64,000 bases of DNA from NCBI RefSeq assembly GCF_000189775.2, contig NC_015555.1, positions 507,001 to 571,000 of the forward strand, written 5' to 3'. This DNA is from Thermoanaerobacterium xylanolyticum LX-11 (GTDB lineage: Bacteria; Bacillota; Thermoanaerobacteria; Thermoanaerobacterales; Thermoanaerobacteraceae). Below, piece after piece: positions 9,120 to 17,198 of the stretch. Position 1 is the stretch's first letter. Each line of letters opens with the position of its first letter. Under the pieces are notes generated by a model, which was not told where the DNA came from, did not search any database, and saw only the letters and a program-made list of their open reading frames with translations. A program made the position numbers and the translations under genes.

Positions 9120-10103
9120 ATGGATGCATATATTGGGATTGATGTTGGATCTGTCAGCACAGATGTGGCTTTGATAGATGAAAACAATGAGGTTATTGAT
9201 TATGTTTATATGAGGACACAAGGACAGCCAATTAAAGCTGTTCAAAATGCTTTGATGGAACTTAGAGACAGACTTAATGGCGATGTAAATGTAAAAGGAG
9301 TCGGCACGACTGGAAGTGGAAGGCAATTGACAGGTATCATGGTAGGTGCAGATATCGTCAAAAATGAAATTACTGCACATGCAATTGCGTCGTCCAGCTT
9401 GATACCTGATGTCCATACGATTTTTGAGATAGGCGGTCAAGATTCCAAGATAATCATTTTAAGGGATGGGATTGTAGTTGACTTTGCCATGAATACTGTT
9501 TGCGCTGCAGGAACAGGTTCGTTTCTGGACCAACAGGCGTACAGGCTTAACATACCAATAGAGAGATTTGGGGATTTGGCGTTGGAGTCAAAAAATCCTG
9601 TAAGGATAGCAGGCAGATGCGGAGTGTTTGCCGAGTCTGACATGATACATAAGCAACAGATGGGATATCCTCTTAACGATATAATAAACGGTTTATGCGA
9701 AGCATTAGTTAGAAATTATTTAAACAATGTAGGGAAAGGAAAGGATATAAGAGAACCTATAGTATTTCAGGGAGGTGTAGCGGCCAACAAAGGCATAAAG
9801 GCTGCCTTTGAAAAAGCTTTAGGGATGGAAGTATTCGTACCAAAATATTATGGAGTGATGGGTGCAATAGGTGCTGCAATACTTGCTAAAGAAGCTGTAA
9901 AGAAAAAAGGATATACACAGTTTAATGGATTTGAAATTGCCGATATTGATTATAAAGCACAGGGGTTTATATGTTCTGGCTGTTCAAACAATTGTGAAGT
10001 TGTTGAGTTTATAAAAGACGAAGAAGTCGTATCACGTTGGGGAGACAGGTGTGGCAAATGGTCAAATTCAACAAACAAAAATATCTTTTCACAAAGTGTA
10101 TAG
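9120..10103 (+). CDS. Acyl-CoA dehydratase activase (HgdC/BcrAD/BadFG ATPase family)
   Basis: The start is 7 bases after AAAGGAGG. The 327-residue protein is an ASKHA-fold ATPase: phosphate loop GIDVGSVSTDVALI at the N-terminus, GTTGSGRQL near 61, EIGGQDSKII near 102, and GGVAANKGIKAAF near 222. CAAGTGSFLD and GRCGVFAESD carry the two cysteines that in HgdC bind a [4Fe-4S] cluster at the dimer interface. These activators inject an electron into radical 2-hydroxyacyl-CoA dehydratases or benzoyl-CoA reductases. The usual HgdAB-type partner is not in the window, so the substrate is unknown. A C-terminal extension with CSGCSNNC and a later Cys resembles the larger activase fusions and may bind another metal centre (inference). 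Confidence 0.9.
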   Translation: MDAYIGIDVGSVSTDVALIDENNEVIDYVYMRTQGQPIKAVQNALMELRDRLNGDVNVKGVGTTGSGRQLTGIMVGADIVKNEITAHAIASSSLIPDVHTIFEIGGQDSKIIILRDGIVVDFAMNTVCAAGTGSFLDQQAYRLNIPIERFGDLALESKNPVRIAGRCGVFAESDMIHKQQMGYPLNDIINGLCEALVRNYLNNVGKGKDIREPIVFQGGVAANKGIKAAFEKALGMEVFVPKYYGVMGAIGAAILAKEAVKKKGYTQFNGFEIADIDYKAQGFICSGCSNNCEVVEFIKDEEVVSRWGDRCGKWSNSTNKNIFSQSV

Positions 10104-10119
10104 TGACGCTTATTGTAAT

Positions 10120-10143
10120 ATAAGGGCCTAATTTGGCCCTTAT
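10120..10143. terminator. Bidirectional hairpin terminator
   Basis: Perfect 9-bp inverted repeat ATAAGGGCC (10120-10128) / GGCCCTTAT (10135-10143) with a 6-base loop. It lies between the convergent stops of the activase (+) and the FtsA-like gene (-). T-tracts are weak on both strands, so strength is uncertain. Confidence 0.65.
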
Positions 10144-10145
10144 CA

Positions 10146-11900
10146 TCAAACAAGTATTTCTATTTTGTCTCCTTTTTTTAAGATGTCCGTATACGATGCT
10201 TTTTTGCCGTTTAAGGTCATCTCAGGAATTTTATTTTTAGGTATGTCGAAGTCTACAGTGTTAAATATATCCACAAATATATACTGTTGTTTACCTGTGA
10301 GAATTTTTTTATCGCCATTTATGTATACGTAAAAGCAATCTTCTTCATCAATGATTGTTTTAATTGTGTCTCCATCTTTTATCATATAATCGTCATCTAC
10401 AATTAAATTATTAACAGTGACTTTAGATGCGTTGTATTTTTCTTTTATTTCTCGAATCGAGATAGATGCATCACTTCCGTTTATGCCACTTTCGACCACT
10501 ATTTTGTCTCCATTTTCTACTTTAGATTTAAGATTTGCGACTTTGCCATTTTTTAAAATTTTAGCTGGTGTTCCTATTTGACCTTTTATGATTATATTTT
10601 CACCGTTAAGGGAAAATGACAAATTTTTACCTGGCTTTGCGATTAATCTTTTTGAATCAAAGTTGGTTTTTAAAAGTACGTCCATTATTGTCATTTCTTT
10701 CAGGTTTAATAATTCTAATTTTTCGTCATTGAAATAAATTGTTATGAAATCTTTTTTTCTGTCTCTCATGGTGGAGTATGCGATGCCTATAGGTGTTATG
10801 TACTCTGGACCTTTTAATTTTTTGCACTTATAATCTACGACGGCAATAGTGCTGGCATCTCTTACTGAAACTCTTTCTATCGGTATAGATAGATTTTTTG
10901 CTATTTCCTCTGCTATGCCTGGCAGGTTGCTGCTGCCTCCAACTAAAAATACAGCAGATGGACTTTTTCCATTGTACTTTACTATTTCATCGCAGATCTT
11001 CTTCGCGAGATTTTTGACAACAGGCGATATTAAGTCTAAAACGTCTAAGCGAGATATTTGATGCTGGAGTCCTATAACGTCTTTGAATTTTATATCTTTT
11101 TTAGATGTAGTTTTGATTTTTTCTGCTGTATTAAAATCAGTAAGGTAATGCTGCTGTATGGTTTCAGTTACTTCATCACCTGCAAATGGAACCATTGAGT
11201 ATGATATGATATTTCCGTCTTTTGAAATGGCTATGTCAGATGTACCTGCTCCAATATCTACAAGCGCTATGTTAAGCATTCTAATTTGTGGCATTATTGC
11301 AACGCCGATTGCTGCAATTGGCTCCAATGTAAGGTATGATACTTCTAACCCTGCTTTTTTTGCTACGGAGTATAAGCTTTCTACTACATCATACGGCAAG
11401 AATGTGGCTATTATCTCTACAGAGATTTCCTTGCCTGTATGGTCTTTAAGATTAGTTATAGGCAGGCCGTCTAAGTAAAAGCTTTTTATGGAGTAGCCCA
11501 CCATGTGGTACTTTAAAGTGTGGCTTTCTCGGGATATTTCTTCTTTTGCTGTGTTCAATGCAGACAGTACCAGGTTATCTATGTCGCTGTCTTTTATTAT
11601 GTAGTTTTCCTCAATGTTTTTTTCGACTCTTACCATTTTGGTTTTGAGAGATCTTCCGGCGGCAGCAAGGCTAACGTTTTTAAGCGTTATTCCGAGCTTT
11701 TTTTCCAATTTTTCCTTTATTTTGATTGCGACAGATGCCACCTTGTCTATGTCATGAACTTGGCCGTCAAACATAACTCTATCTGTATGCTCCATTTGTT
11801 CGACAGCTAAGACTTTTAGCCTATCATTTTCTGGTACACCTACTATACCTACAACAATTCTTGTACCTATGTCAAGTGAAAAAATCAAATTATCGTTCAT
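10146..11900 (-). CDS. FtsA/PilM-like actin-fold protein with repeated C-terminal beta domains
   Basis: Start MNDNLIFSLDIGTR follows GGGGGA by about 6 bases; the frame is open further upstream without a ribosome site. The 584-residue product has the actin-fold pattern of FtsA/PilM: SLDIGTRIVVGIVG at the N-terminus, IALVDIGAGTSDIAIS near 216, and VFLVGGSSNLPGIAEEIAK near 320. Housekeeping FtsA is about 410 aa. Here about 200 extra residues follow, with three similar segments each ending in a GD-containing turn (VENGDKIVVES, IKDGDTIKTI, LKKGDKIEIL) that look like tandem small beta domains. It is not next to ftsZ and is a single-gene unit. I infer a second FtsA-like scaffold in division or envelope assembly; the partner is unknown. 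Confidence 0.8.
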   Translation of the reverse strand: MNDNLIFSLDIGTRIVVGIVGVPENDRLKVLAVEQMEHTDRVMFDGQVHDIDKVASVAIKIKEKLEKKLGITLKNVSLAAAGRSLKTKMVRVEKNIEENYIIKDSDIDNLVLSALNTAKEEISRESHTLKYHMVGYSIKSFYLDGLPITNLKDHTGKEISVEIIATFLPYDVVESLYSVAKKAGLEVSYLTLEPIAAIGVAIMPQIRMLNIALVDIGAGTSDIAISKDGNIISYSMVPFAGDEVTETIQQHYLTDFNTAEKIKTTSKKDIKFKDVIGLQHQISRLDVLDLISPVVKNLAKKICDEIVKYNGKSPSAVFLVGGSSNLPGIAEEIAKNLSIPIERVSVRDASTIAVVDYKCKKLKGPEYITPIGIAYSTMRDRKKDFITIYFNDEKLELLNLKEMTIMDVLLKTNFDSKRLIAKPGKNLSFSLNGENIIIKGQIGTPAKILKNGKVANLKSKVENGDKIVVESGINGSDASISIREIKEKYNASKVTVNNLIVDDDYMIKDGDTIKTIIDEEDCFYVYINGDKKILTGKQQYIFVDIFNTVDFDIPKNKIPEMTLNGKKASYTDILKKGDKIEILV

Positions 11901-12072
11901 CAAAATTCCCCCGAAAAATATATCGTAAAACAAAAATATATTTTAAATAAATTTTAGATAAATGCATTATTTCATATTATACATTATACAATTTTTTTAT
12001 TTACCTTAAAAGTAATTTTTGTAGAGGAACAAATAGAATATGATTAAAGAAGATGTTATTAAAACGGCAAAG

Positions 12073-12100
12073 AAATAAGGAGTACAACGACTCCTTATTT
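12073..12100. terminator. Hairpin terminator at the end of the Gld-type operon
   Basis: Perfect 11-bp repeat AAATAAGGAGT (12073-12083) / ACTCCTTATTT (12090-12100), 6-base loop, overlapping the stop codon of the DUF4340 gene. Flanking A/T runs allow function on either strand. Confidence 0.75.
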
Positions 12101-12988
12101 TATCACTTTCTTTATATCGCTTAATAAACTGCTTAATTGGTCTTTTGATATATACAATCCAATTTGAGTTGCATTCTTTTGCAAATAGTATGTGGCATTG
12201 TCATTAGTCAAAAATTTAACTTCTTCACTTTTATTTCCGTCAGATATTGTCAGTGTAAAACTTGAATTGTTTCCAACAATTTTTTTGTTTGGATCGATGC
12301 CTGTCGGATTCAACAAAACAATGTCATTAAGGAGAGCTTCCGAATTATCGCTGCTTATTTCTTTGCCATTGTATACCCATTTTCCACTTTTGTTTTTTTC
12401 TATATTGTAAGTTCCAGTGGAATCTGTGTATGTTATCTTTGAAATCTTGTCTTTTGACATTGTGTACACGTCTTTGTCTAAGTAATTAAACAAGGTATCG
12501 CTACTGGTTATTTGAAAGTTTTCTATCGAGCTGGCATCTACAACGTATATATAATTAGAATTTTTAAGCTTTGCGTAGTATGAATCTCCCACAGGTGATT
12601 TATTTCCTACAAGCAATTCTTCATTTTTTCCGTCCTTAGATGATACAGATATTGTAAAATCAGATTTATCTAAACCGTATTTTCTTACATCGGTATCTGT
12701 AAATTTTCTGCTGTATTTAAGGCCTGAAATCGAATTAAACAGATCATCTGTGCTGGTGCTATCTGCCTTATAACTGACAGGCTTTGTTACATTGTAGGTG
12801 CTGCCACTCTTTTCAATAGCCAATTCATTGCCTGCATCTTTTATGTCTACAGAAGATATTTTGCTTTTGCTTATGTTGATTATATTTGTAGACGGCGCAG
12901 GCTTTTTTGTAGATTTTGCGTAATAATAGTATCCTGCAAGTACGCCGAGAATTAAAAGCATTATTATAGTGTTTCTAAAAGTCTTCAT
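12095..12988 (-). CDS. DUF4340 domain protein of a Gld-type ABC system
   Basis: Start MKTFRNTIIMLLILG is set by GGAGGAG six bases upstream and overlaps the gldG-like stop by ATGA; longer frames lack a ribosome site. The 297-residue product has one N-terminal membrane helix (about 5-22). A lysine/serine-rich extracytoplasmic part follows, with repeated DUF4340 beta segments such as NYIYVVDASSIENF and YYLQKNATQIGLYISKDQL. DUF4340 proteins accompany GldG-type ABC-2 exporters. Their role is not established; an extracytoplasmic accessory subunit is the usual inference. It is the last gene of the four-gene operon and ends in a hairpin. Confidence 0.85.
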   Translation of the reverse strand: MKTFRNTIIMLLILGVLAGYYYYAKSTKKPAPSTNIINISKSKISSVDIKDAGNELAIEKSGSTYNVTKPVSYKADSTSTDDLFNSISGLKYSRKFTDTDVRKYGLDKSDFTISVSSKDGKNEELLVGNKSPVGDSYYAKLKNSNYIYVVDASSIENFQITSSDTLFNYLDKDVYTMSKDKISKITYTDSTGTYNIEKNKSGKWVYNGKEISSDNSEALLNDIVLLNPTGIDPNKKIVGNNSSFTLTISDGNKSEEVKFLTNDNATYYLQKNATQIGLYISKDQLSSLLSDIKKVIK

Positions 12989-14367
12989 AAAGCTCTCCTC
13001 CTGAAGAAGACGTAGCCGCCTATGATCCAAATAACTAAAGGTATAACTATAACTGTGACTATGAACATGTAGTCAGCTTGTTTTCCTGTCATGAATAATG
13101 TCGCGTAGTCAAGAGATTTAGGACTTATGGAGATCTGTACTGTTTTGTTTGTAAGCCAGTTTGCACTATTCATAAGGAGATCTCTATTGCCCTCTAAACC
13201 TATAACTCTATCTGTAGCCATAAGGTCGTTTCCAAGCACCACTATCTTCATGCCTGTTTTGCTGTCAGAGATGGTAACGCCTAATGTTAAAGGTCCTTTT
13301 ATGTCGTTTTTGTCGTAAGATGCTTGCTTGCTGTTGAAATTCGTTTCTCCCCATGCTTTGTCGCTGGTGGTCAGGAATGATTGAACCGAGATGTTGCTGC
13401 TACTTGACGCTTTGTAAGTTATACTTCTGGAGCTTGGAGCAACAGTTGCTAAATTAGCTGATTCCAGTTTGTCAGTGATGTCATGGTATCCATACTCTGG
13501 TACAGGCGATAAAGCGTCCATAAAATAGTTTCTTGAAGGATCCACAACTATGTCATTGTCAATTTTTACATTCCAATTCGACAAAAGATCATTGATTGAT
13601 TTTTCAGTAAGAGGGCCATTTTCAGCTCCCATCATGATGAAGGCCTTTCCGCCTTTTTTCAGATAATCCATTATAGCATTCATTTCTTGTTGAGTGTAAT
13701 CTGACTTTGGATTGGCAATGATTATAAGCCCGGCATCTTTTGGTATACCACCAGCTTGACCAATATTAAGGTCATTTACGCTGTAGCCTTCACCTTGCAA
13801 TGCTGACTTAAAGGTCGTAAGGGAATCTGTGCTGTTTACCTCATTATGGCCTTGAATGATGTAAGCATTTGTTTTGTTGACTTCGGTGACATTGATTATT
13901 GCTTGAGTAAATTGTTGCTCACCGCTGAAAATATTCTGACCGGTTTCTTGAGATTGTGTGAAAATGTCGTATGAATTTACGATCTGTCTCTTGCTGTCGT
14001 CTTTGCTGTTTAAAAATAACGTTGTATCGTAATCTGTAATTCCGTATTTTTGTGCGAGGGATGGATTTTTGTCAGGATCGATGAATTGGACTTTTATCCT
14101 TTTTGACAATGCTGTGTATTCATCTAAAAGATTTTGGACTTGTGACTTCGCACTGTCATTTTGGAAAAATGCGTAGACTGTCACATCTGTCTTTAGATTT
14201 TTCAATACTTGCTTCGTCTTATCAGAAAGGGTATACTGTTTTGATTTAGTGAGATCCCATTTTACAGGTTTTTGAGCCAATACTAGATTGCCAAAGATCA
14301 ATATGCCAAGTAAAATAACGATTGATAAAACCATGTTACTTCCGTATTTTAATCTGAGTTTGTTCAA
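12985..14367 (-). CDS. GldG-family ABC-type transport auxiliary protein
   Basis: The 460-residue protein has an N-terminal membrane helix (about 12-30), a large extracytoplasmic region and a C-terminal membrane helix (about 430-450) followed by FFRRRAL. Family marks: the SKQYTLSDKTKQVLKNLKTDV segment after the first helix, FIDPDKNPSLAQKYGI, the central AYIIQGHNEVN, and LIIIANPKSDYTQQE, which together identify GldG/ABC-type uncharacterised auxiliary proteins. In Bacteroidetes GldAFG is linked to gliding; in Firmicutes the same gene order is an exporter of unknown substrate. It starts after AGGAGG 13 bp downstream of the permease and overlaps the DUF4340 gene by 4 bp. Confidence 0.85.
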   Translation of the reverse strand: MNKLRLKYGSNMVLSIVILLGILIFGNLVLAQKPVKWDLTKSKQYTLSDKTKQVLKNLKTDVTVYAFFQNDSAKSQVQNLLDEYTALSKRIKVQFIDPDKNPSLAQKYGITDYDTTLFLNSKDDSKRQIVNSYDIFTQSQETGQNIFSGEQQFTQAIINVTEVNKTNAYIIQGHNEVNSTDSLTTFKSALQGEGYSVNDLNIGQAGGIPKDAGLIIIANPKSDYTQQEMNAIMDYLKKGGKAFIMMGAENGPLTEKSINDLLSNWNVKIDNDIVVDPSRNYFMDALSPVPEYGYHDITDKLESANLATVAPSSRSITYKASSSSNISVQSFLTTSDKAWGETNFNSKQASYDKNDIKGPLTLGVTISDSKTGMKIVVLGNDLMATDRVIGLEGNRDLLMNSANWLTNKTVQISISPKSLDYATLFMTGKQADYMFIVTVIVIPLVIWIIGGYVFFRRRAL

Positions 14368-14379
14368 TAGAATTACCTC

Positions 14380-15087
14380 CTAACTCCAGCGTCTTTTGTC
14401 GACTACCATTATAGTGACAAAAACAAAGAAAATTATCACACTCAAGTAGAAGACAACGTCATTTAAGCTTAAAACACCGTTTTGAAAGTTAGTGAACCTT
14501 TGTAAAAGCGAAATGTTGTCTACAATGTTTTTTGCCGTTCCTTGGAAAACATCTCCCAGCCAGCTAACTATCCAAAAAAGCAGCAATATTGAAAAACCTA
14601 TAACGCCTGCAATTAGCTGGTTTTCAGTTAAAGATGAAGCAAAAATGCCTATTGCGATAAACGCTGCACCCATCAAAAATGTCCCAATGTATCCTGTCAA
14701 AATTGGCCCAAAGTCAGGTGTGCTGTATATTTTAAGGTACAAAGGATATATTAAAGAAACCACCAAAGATAATGTATAGACAGTCAATGCAGCAAAGTAT
14801 TTTCCTAAAACCATGTCGGTTATCCTAAGAGGTGATGTCATAAGCAGTTGGTCTGTGCCATTTTTCATTTCTTCTGATATTAATCTCATAGTCAAAATAG
14901 GGCTTACAAACATGAATACAAACACCATGTTCCCGAAAACTGGTGACATCAATGCGTACTGCGTTGAAAGGACAAATGTCGCAAAGAAATATCCAGATAT
15001 AAGCAGCAAAAAGCCCACAAGTACATACGCAAGAGGCGAAAGAAAGTAGGACTTAAGCTCCCTTTTGTATATTGTCAGCATTTTCAT
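14380..15087 (-). CDS. ABC-2 type transporter permease (GldF-like)
   Basis: Start MKMLTIYKREL is 9 bases after AGGAGG; an ATG two codons earlier is only 3 bases away and less likely. About 235 aa with six hydrophobic helices. It begins with the YKRELKSYFLSPLAYVLVG motif of ABC-2 permeases, and the RLISEEMKNGTDQLLMTSPL segment after helix 2 is the coupling region typical of GldF/NosY-like permeases. It overlaps the ATPase gene by about 35 bp and is followed by gldG, so the operon encodes a complete ATPase-permease-accessory set. Confidence 0.9.
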   Translation of the reverse strand: MKMLTIYKRELKSYFLSPLAYVLVGFLLLISGYFFATFVLSTQYALMSPVFGNMVFVFMFVSPILTMRLISEEMKNGTDQLLMTSPLRITDMVLGKYFAALTVYTLSLVVSLIYPLYLKIYSTPDFGPILTGYIGTFLMGAAFIAIGIFASSLTENQLIAGVIGFSILLLFWIVSWLGDVFQGTAKNIVDNISLLQRFTNFQNGVLSLNDVVFYLSVIIFFVFVTIMVVDKRRWS

Positions 15088-16036
15088 TATCATTTACCTC
15101 CTCATCTGTTGTAAGCTGTAGGAAGACTTCTTCTAAGCTGTAGTTTACAGGCCTAAATTCAATGATAGGCAAACTTTGATTTGCAAAGGAAAAGAAAATC
15201 TCTTTTCTTAGGTCATGGTCTACATCTGTTTCAACATCTACATCGATGCAATTTTCTTTTGAATCTGCTTTTGATTTAAAGCTTTTAATTCCATTTATTC
15301 CTTTTAAAGTAGTAGATATCTTTTCTACAGAACCTATTACTTTTAGGAAATATCGTTTTGATTTTCCTATGGTGTCTGTCAAATTTTCAGTTGAATCTAC
15401 CGCCACAATCTTACCTTTGTTTATGATTATAACTCTATCGCATATCATGCTTACTTCTGGCAAAATATGCGTACTTAGAATTATTGTATGTTTTTTTCCT
15501 AATTCCTTTATTATATCTCTTATTTCTTTGATTTGTTTTGGATCTAAACCTACCGTCGGCTCATCCAGCACCAATACATCTGGATCTCCTACTATTGCTT
15601 GTGCAAGACCTACTCTCTGTTTATAACCTTTTGAAAGGTTTTTAATGATCCTTTTTCTTACGTCTGCTAAACCAACTTCACCTATGACTTTATCTACTGT
15701 GGCTTTTTTCTTGTTATTTGGGACTTCTTTTAATTCGCAGACAAAAGCTAGATACGCTTCTACAGTCATATCTAAATACAATGGTGGAACTTCTGGAAGA
15801 TAGCCAATATGTTTTTTGGCCTTTATAGAATCTTCTATAATATCATATCCAGCGATTTTTATTGTGCCTGATGTTGGTGGCATAAAACCAGTTATCATTT
15901 TCATCGTTGAGCTTTTTCCAGCTCCATTGGGGCCTAAAAATCCTACTATTTCTCCGCTGTCAACAGAAAAGCTTATGTTGTCAACAGCTTTGCGGTTTCC
16001 GTAAACTTTGGTAACGTTGTTTACTTCAATCATCAT
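15053..16036 (-). CDS. ABC transporter ATP-binding protein (GldA-like)
   Basis: 327 residues. Walker A GPNGAGKSS near 37, Q-loop GYLPE near 88, signature LSKGYKQRVGLAQAI near 135, Walker B VLVLDEPTVGLDP near 155, switch His in STHIL near 190. A C-terminal extension (about 215-310) has the regulatory beta region common to GldA/CcmA-type exporters. The first of two tandem ATGs is used; AGGAGG lies 11 bases upstream. It is the first gene of the operon and energises the downstream ABC-2 permease. The substrate is unknown. Confidence 0.9.
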   Translation of the reverse strand: MMIEVNNVTKVYGNRKAVDNISFSVDSGEIVGFLGPNGAGKSSTMKMITGFMPPTSGTIKIAGYDIIEDSIKAKKHIGYLPEVPPLYLDMTVEAYLAFVCELKEVPNNKKKATVDKVIGEVGLADVRKRIIKNLSKGYKQRVGLAQAIVGDPDVLVLDEPTVGLDPKQIKEIRDIIKELGKKHTIILSTHILPEVSMICDRVIIINKGKIVAVDSTENLTDTIGKSKRYFLKVIGSVEKISTTLKGINGIKSFKSKADSKENCIDVDVETDVDHDLRKEIFFSFANQSLPIIEFRPVNYSLEEVFLQLTTDEEVNDNENADNIQKGA

Positions 16037-16065
16037 ACGCGGCTAAACCTCCTTTTTGTATATAC

Positions 16066-16103
16066 TACTTAATTATAACCAACTTTTATTAACAAATTGT
16101 TAA
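16066..16103 (-). promoter_or_regulatory. Promoter region with palindromic operator of the Gld-type operon
   Basis: On the minus strand TATAAT (about 16066-16071) lies a short distance upstream of the operon. A perfect 15-base palindrome TTAACAAATTGTTAA (16089-16103) covers the expected -35 zone, where no good -35 hexamer is visible. This arrangement fits a regulator-dependent promoter. The regulator is not identifiable here. Confidence 0.5.
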
Positions 16104-16134
16104 TAAAATGTAAGAGAATTTTAAAATAAAAAAA

Positions 16135-16160
16135 GCATAGAGCTTTAAAAAGCCCTATGT
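16135..16160 (-). terminator. Rho-independent terminator of the small gene at 16.2-16.5 kb
   Basis: Read on the minus strand: CATAG-G-GCTTT / AAAGC-T-CTATG with one mismatch, followed by a run of seven T and further T-rich sequence (16120-16135). It overlaps the stop codon of the upstream gene and lies ahead of the Gld-type operon promoter. Confidence 0.8.
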
Positions 16161-16511
16161 TAAGCCGCCAAAAGAACTGATAACTTTTACTACATCGTTT
16201 ATCTTATCATCACTGACTTCTACATTAAGCTGTATATTAGCATCGGCAGTTTCATCGTAATAACCCATTCCACTTATCGTGGGATCTGACATCAACAGAG
16301 GACTTTTTCTTATGTCAAAAGTGTATCCAGATTTTAAGACAAGTGATGCCAGTGTAGGTCCTGTTTCTGTGCCAGCTATGTTTTGTTTGTCATTATAAGT
16401 ATCTGCATATTTATCAATAATGTCGATGTACGCTTTATATCCCATGCTTTTTAAATACGCAGAAGCTTTATTGGCGCTTTCTAAACTGTAAAAATATCCA
16501 TTTATTTTCAT
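16155..16511 (-). CDS. Small protein of unknown function, possibly SPOR-like
   Basis: Start MKINGYFYSLESANK lies just after GGGTGA. The product is 118 aa, soluble, with no signal peptide. The first 35 residues (FYSLESANKASAYLKSMGYKAYI) resemble the helix-strand rhythm of SPOR or other small alpha/beta repeat domains, but the rest does not let me name a family. It is a single-gene unit between two hairpins, with its own terminator. Function unknown. Confidence 0.6.
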   Translation of the reverse strand: MKINGYFYSLESANKASAYLKSMGYKAYIDIIDKYADTYNDKQNIAGTETGPTLASLVLKSGYTFDIRKSPLLMSDPTISGMGYYDETADANIQLNVEVSDDKINDVVKVISSFGGLT

Positions 16512-16563
16512 AAAATCACCCAAATATATTTTGGGCTTAATTAAGATAAATATGTATTATGAA

Positions 16564-16590
16564 AAAATACCCGGTTTTACCGGGTATTTT
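16564..16590. terminator. Strong hairpin terminator after ymaF
   Basis: Perfect 12-bp inverted repeat AAAATACCCGGT (16564-16575) / ACCGGGTATTTT (16579-16590), 3-base loop, with T/A runs on both sides. It lies 19 bp beyond the ymaF stop on the minus strand. Confidence 0.85.
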
Positions 16591-16608
16591 AAAATGTCGA
16601 TTAAAAAC

Positions 16609-16998
16609 TTAACAATGTTTATGCTTTGAAATCGGATCTTCTATCAAAGTTGCAAAGACGAATTTATGATAGTGGTCATCGTCAATAGTAGTCTTGCCTT
16701 CTACAAAATGAACATGCTTACCGTCACCGACTTCAATAGCTGGCCCTGTTATTACACCAATTTCGTGATGATGATCTTCATAAAAATCTGTGCTTACTAA
16801 GATTGCATGGACATGGCTATCACCATCTTTTATTACTTGGCTTGTGACACCAGCAAATCTGTGGTTGTGATCTTCTTCTTCGTGTTCACCTGCTAACATG
16901 GTACTTCCTAAAAATTCGTGGTTATGAGTTTGACCTTCATCTTTTTTATTGTTATAAAGATCAAAATAGTTTTTAATTTCTTCAATTGATAATTCCAT
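16609..16998 (-). CDS. ymaF: YmaF-family histidine-rich protein
   Basis: Start MELSIEEIKNYF is 7 bases after GGAGG; 17 upstream in-frame codons have no ribosome site. The 129-residue protein carries repeated H-x-H blocks about 25-30 residues apart (HNHEFLG, HNHRFAG, HVHAILV, HHHEIGV, HVHFVEG, HYHKFVF, and a terminal KHKHC). This is the YmaF pattern known from Bacillus. The clustered histidines suggest metal binding, but no role is established. It is monocistronic and ends in a strong hairpin. Confidence 0.85.
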   Translation of the reverse strand: MELSIEEIKNYFDLYNNKKDEGQTHNHEFLGSTMLAGEHEEEDHNHRFAGVTSQVIKDGDSHVHAILVSTDFYEDHHHEIGVITGPAIEVGDGKHVHFVEGKTTIDDDHYHKFVFATLIEDPISKHKHC

Positions 16999-17146
16999 AA
17001 ATTCAACCTCCAATAAATTATTGAGTAATGACAATGATATAATATGCAAATGTAATATAATATGTGCTTAAAAAATCATTTTAGAAGGTTTAATATTTAT
17101 AAAAAAATATATTATGTTAAGATTTTTACAATTTTTATAAAATCTA

Positions 17147-17176
17147 TTGATACGTGTAATATACACGTGCTATGAT
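17147..17176 (+). promoter_or_regulatory. hicAB promoter with palindromic operator in the spacer
   Basis: -35 TTGATA (17147-17152), 18-base spacer, -10 TATGAT (17171-17176). The spacer contains the perfect palindrome ACGTGTA-ATA-TACACGT (17152-17168). HicB antitoxins with C-terminal DNA-binding domains autoregulate through such sites, so this is the likely HicB operator (inference). Confidence 0.75.
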
Positions 17177-17198
17177 ATAATTGTCAGGAGTAAGGGAA

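Noticed and set aside
12040..12078. 12-residue ORF (MIKEDVIKTAKK) with a GAGGA-like site, followed by a hairpin
   Set aside because: Too short, weak ribosome-site spacing, no clear promoter; the hairpin is fully explained as the terminator of the convergent Gld-type operon.
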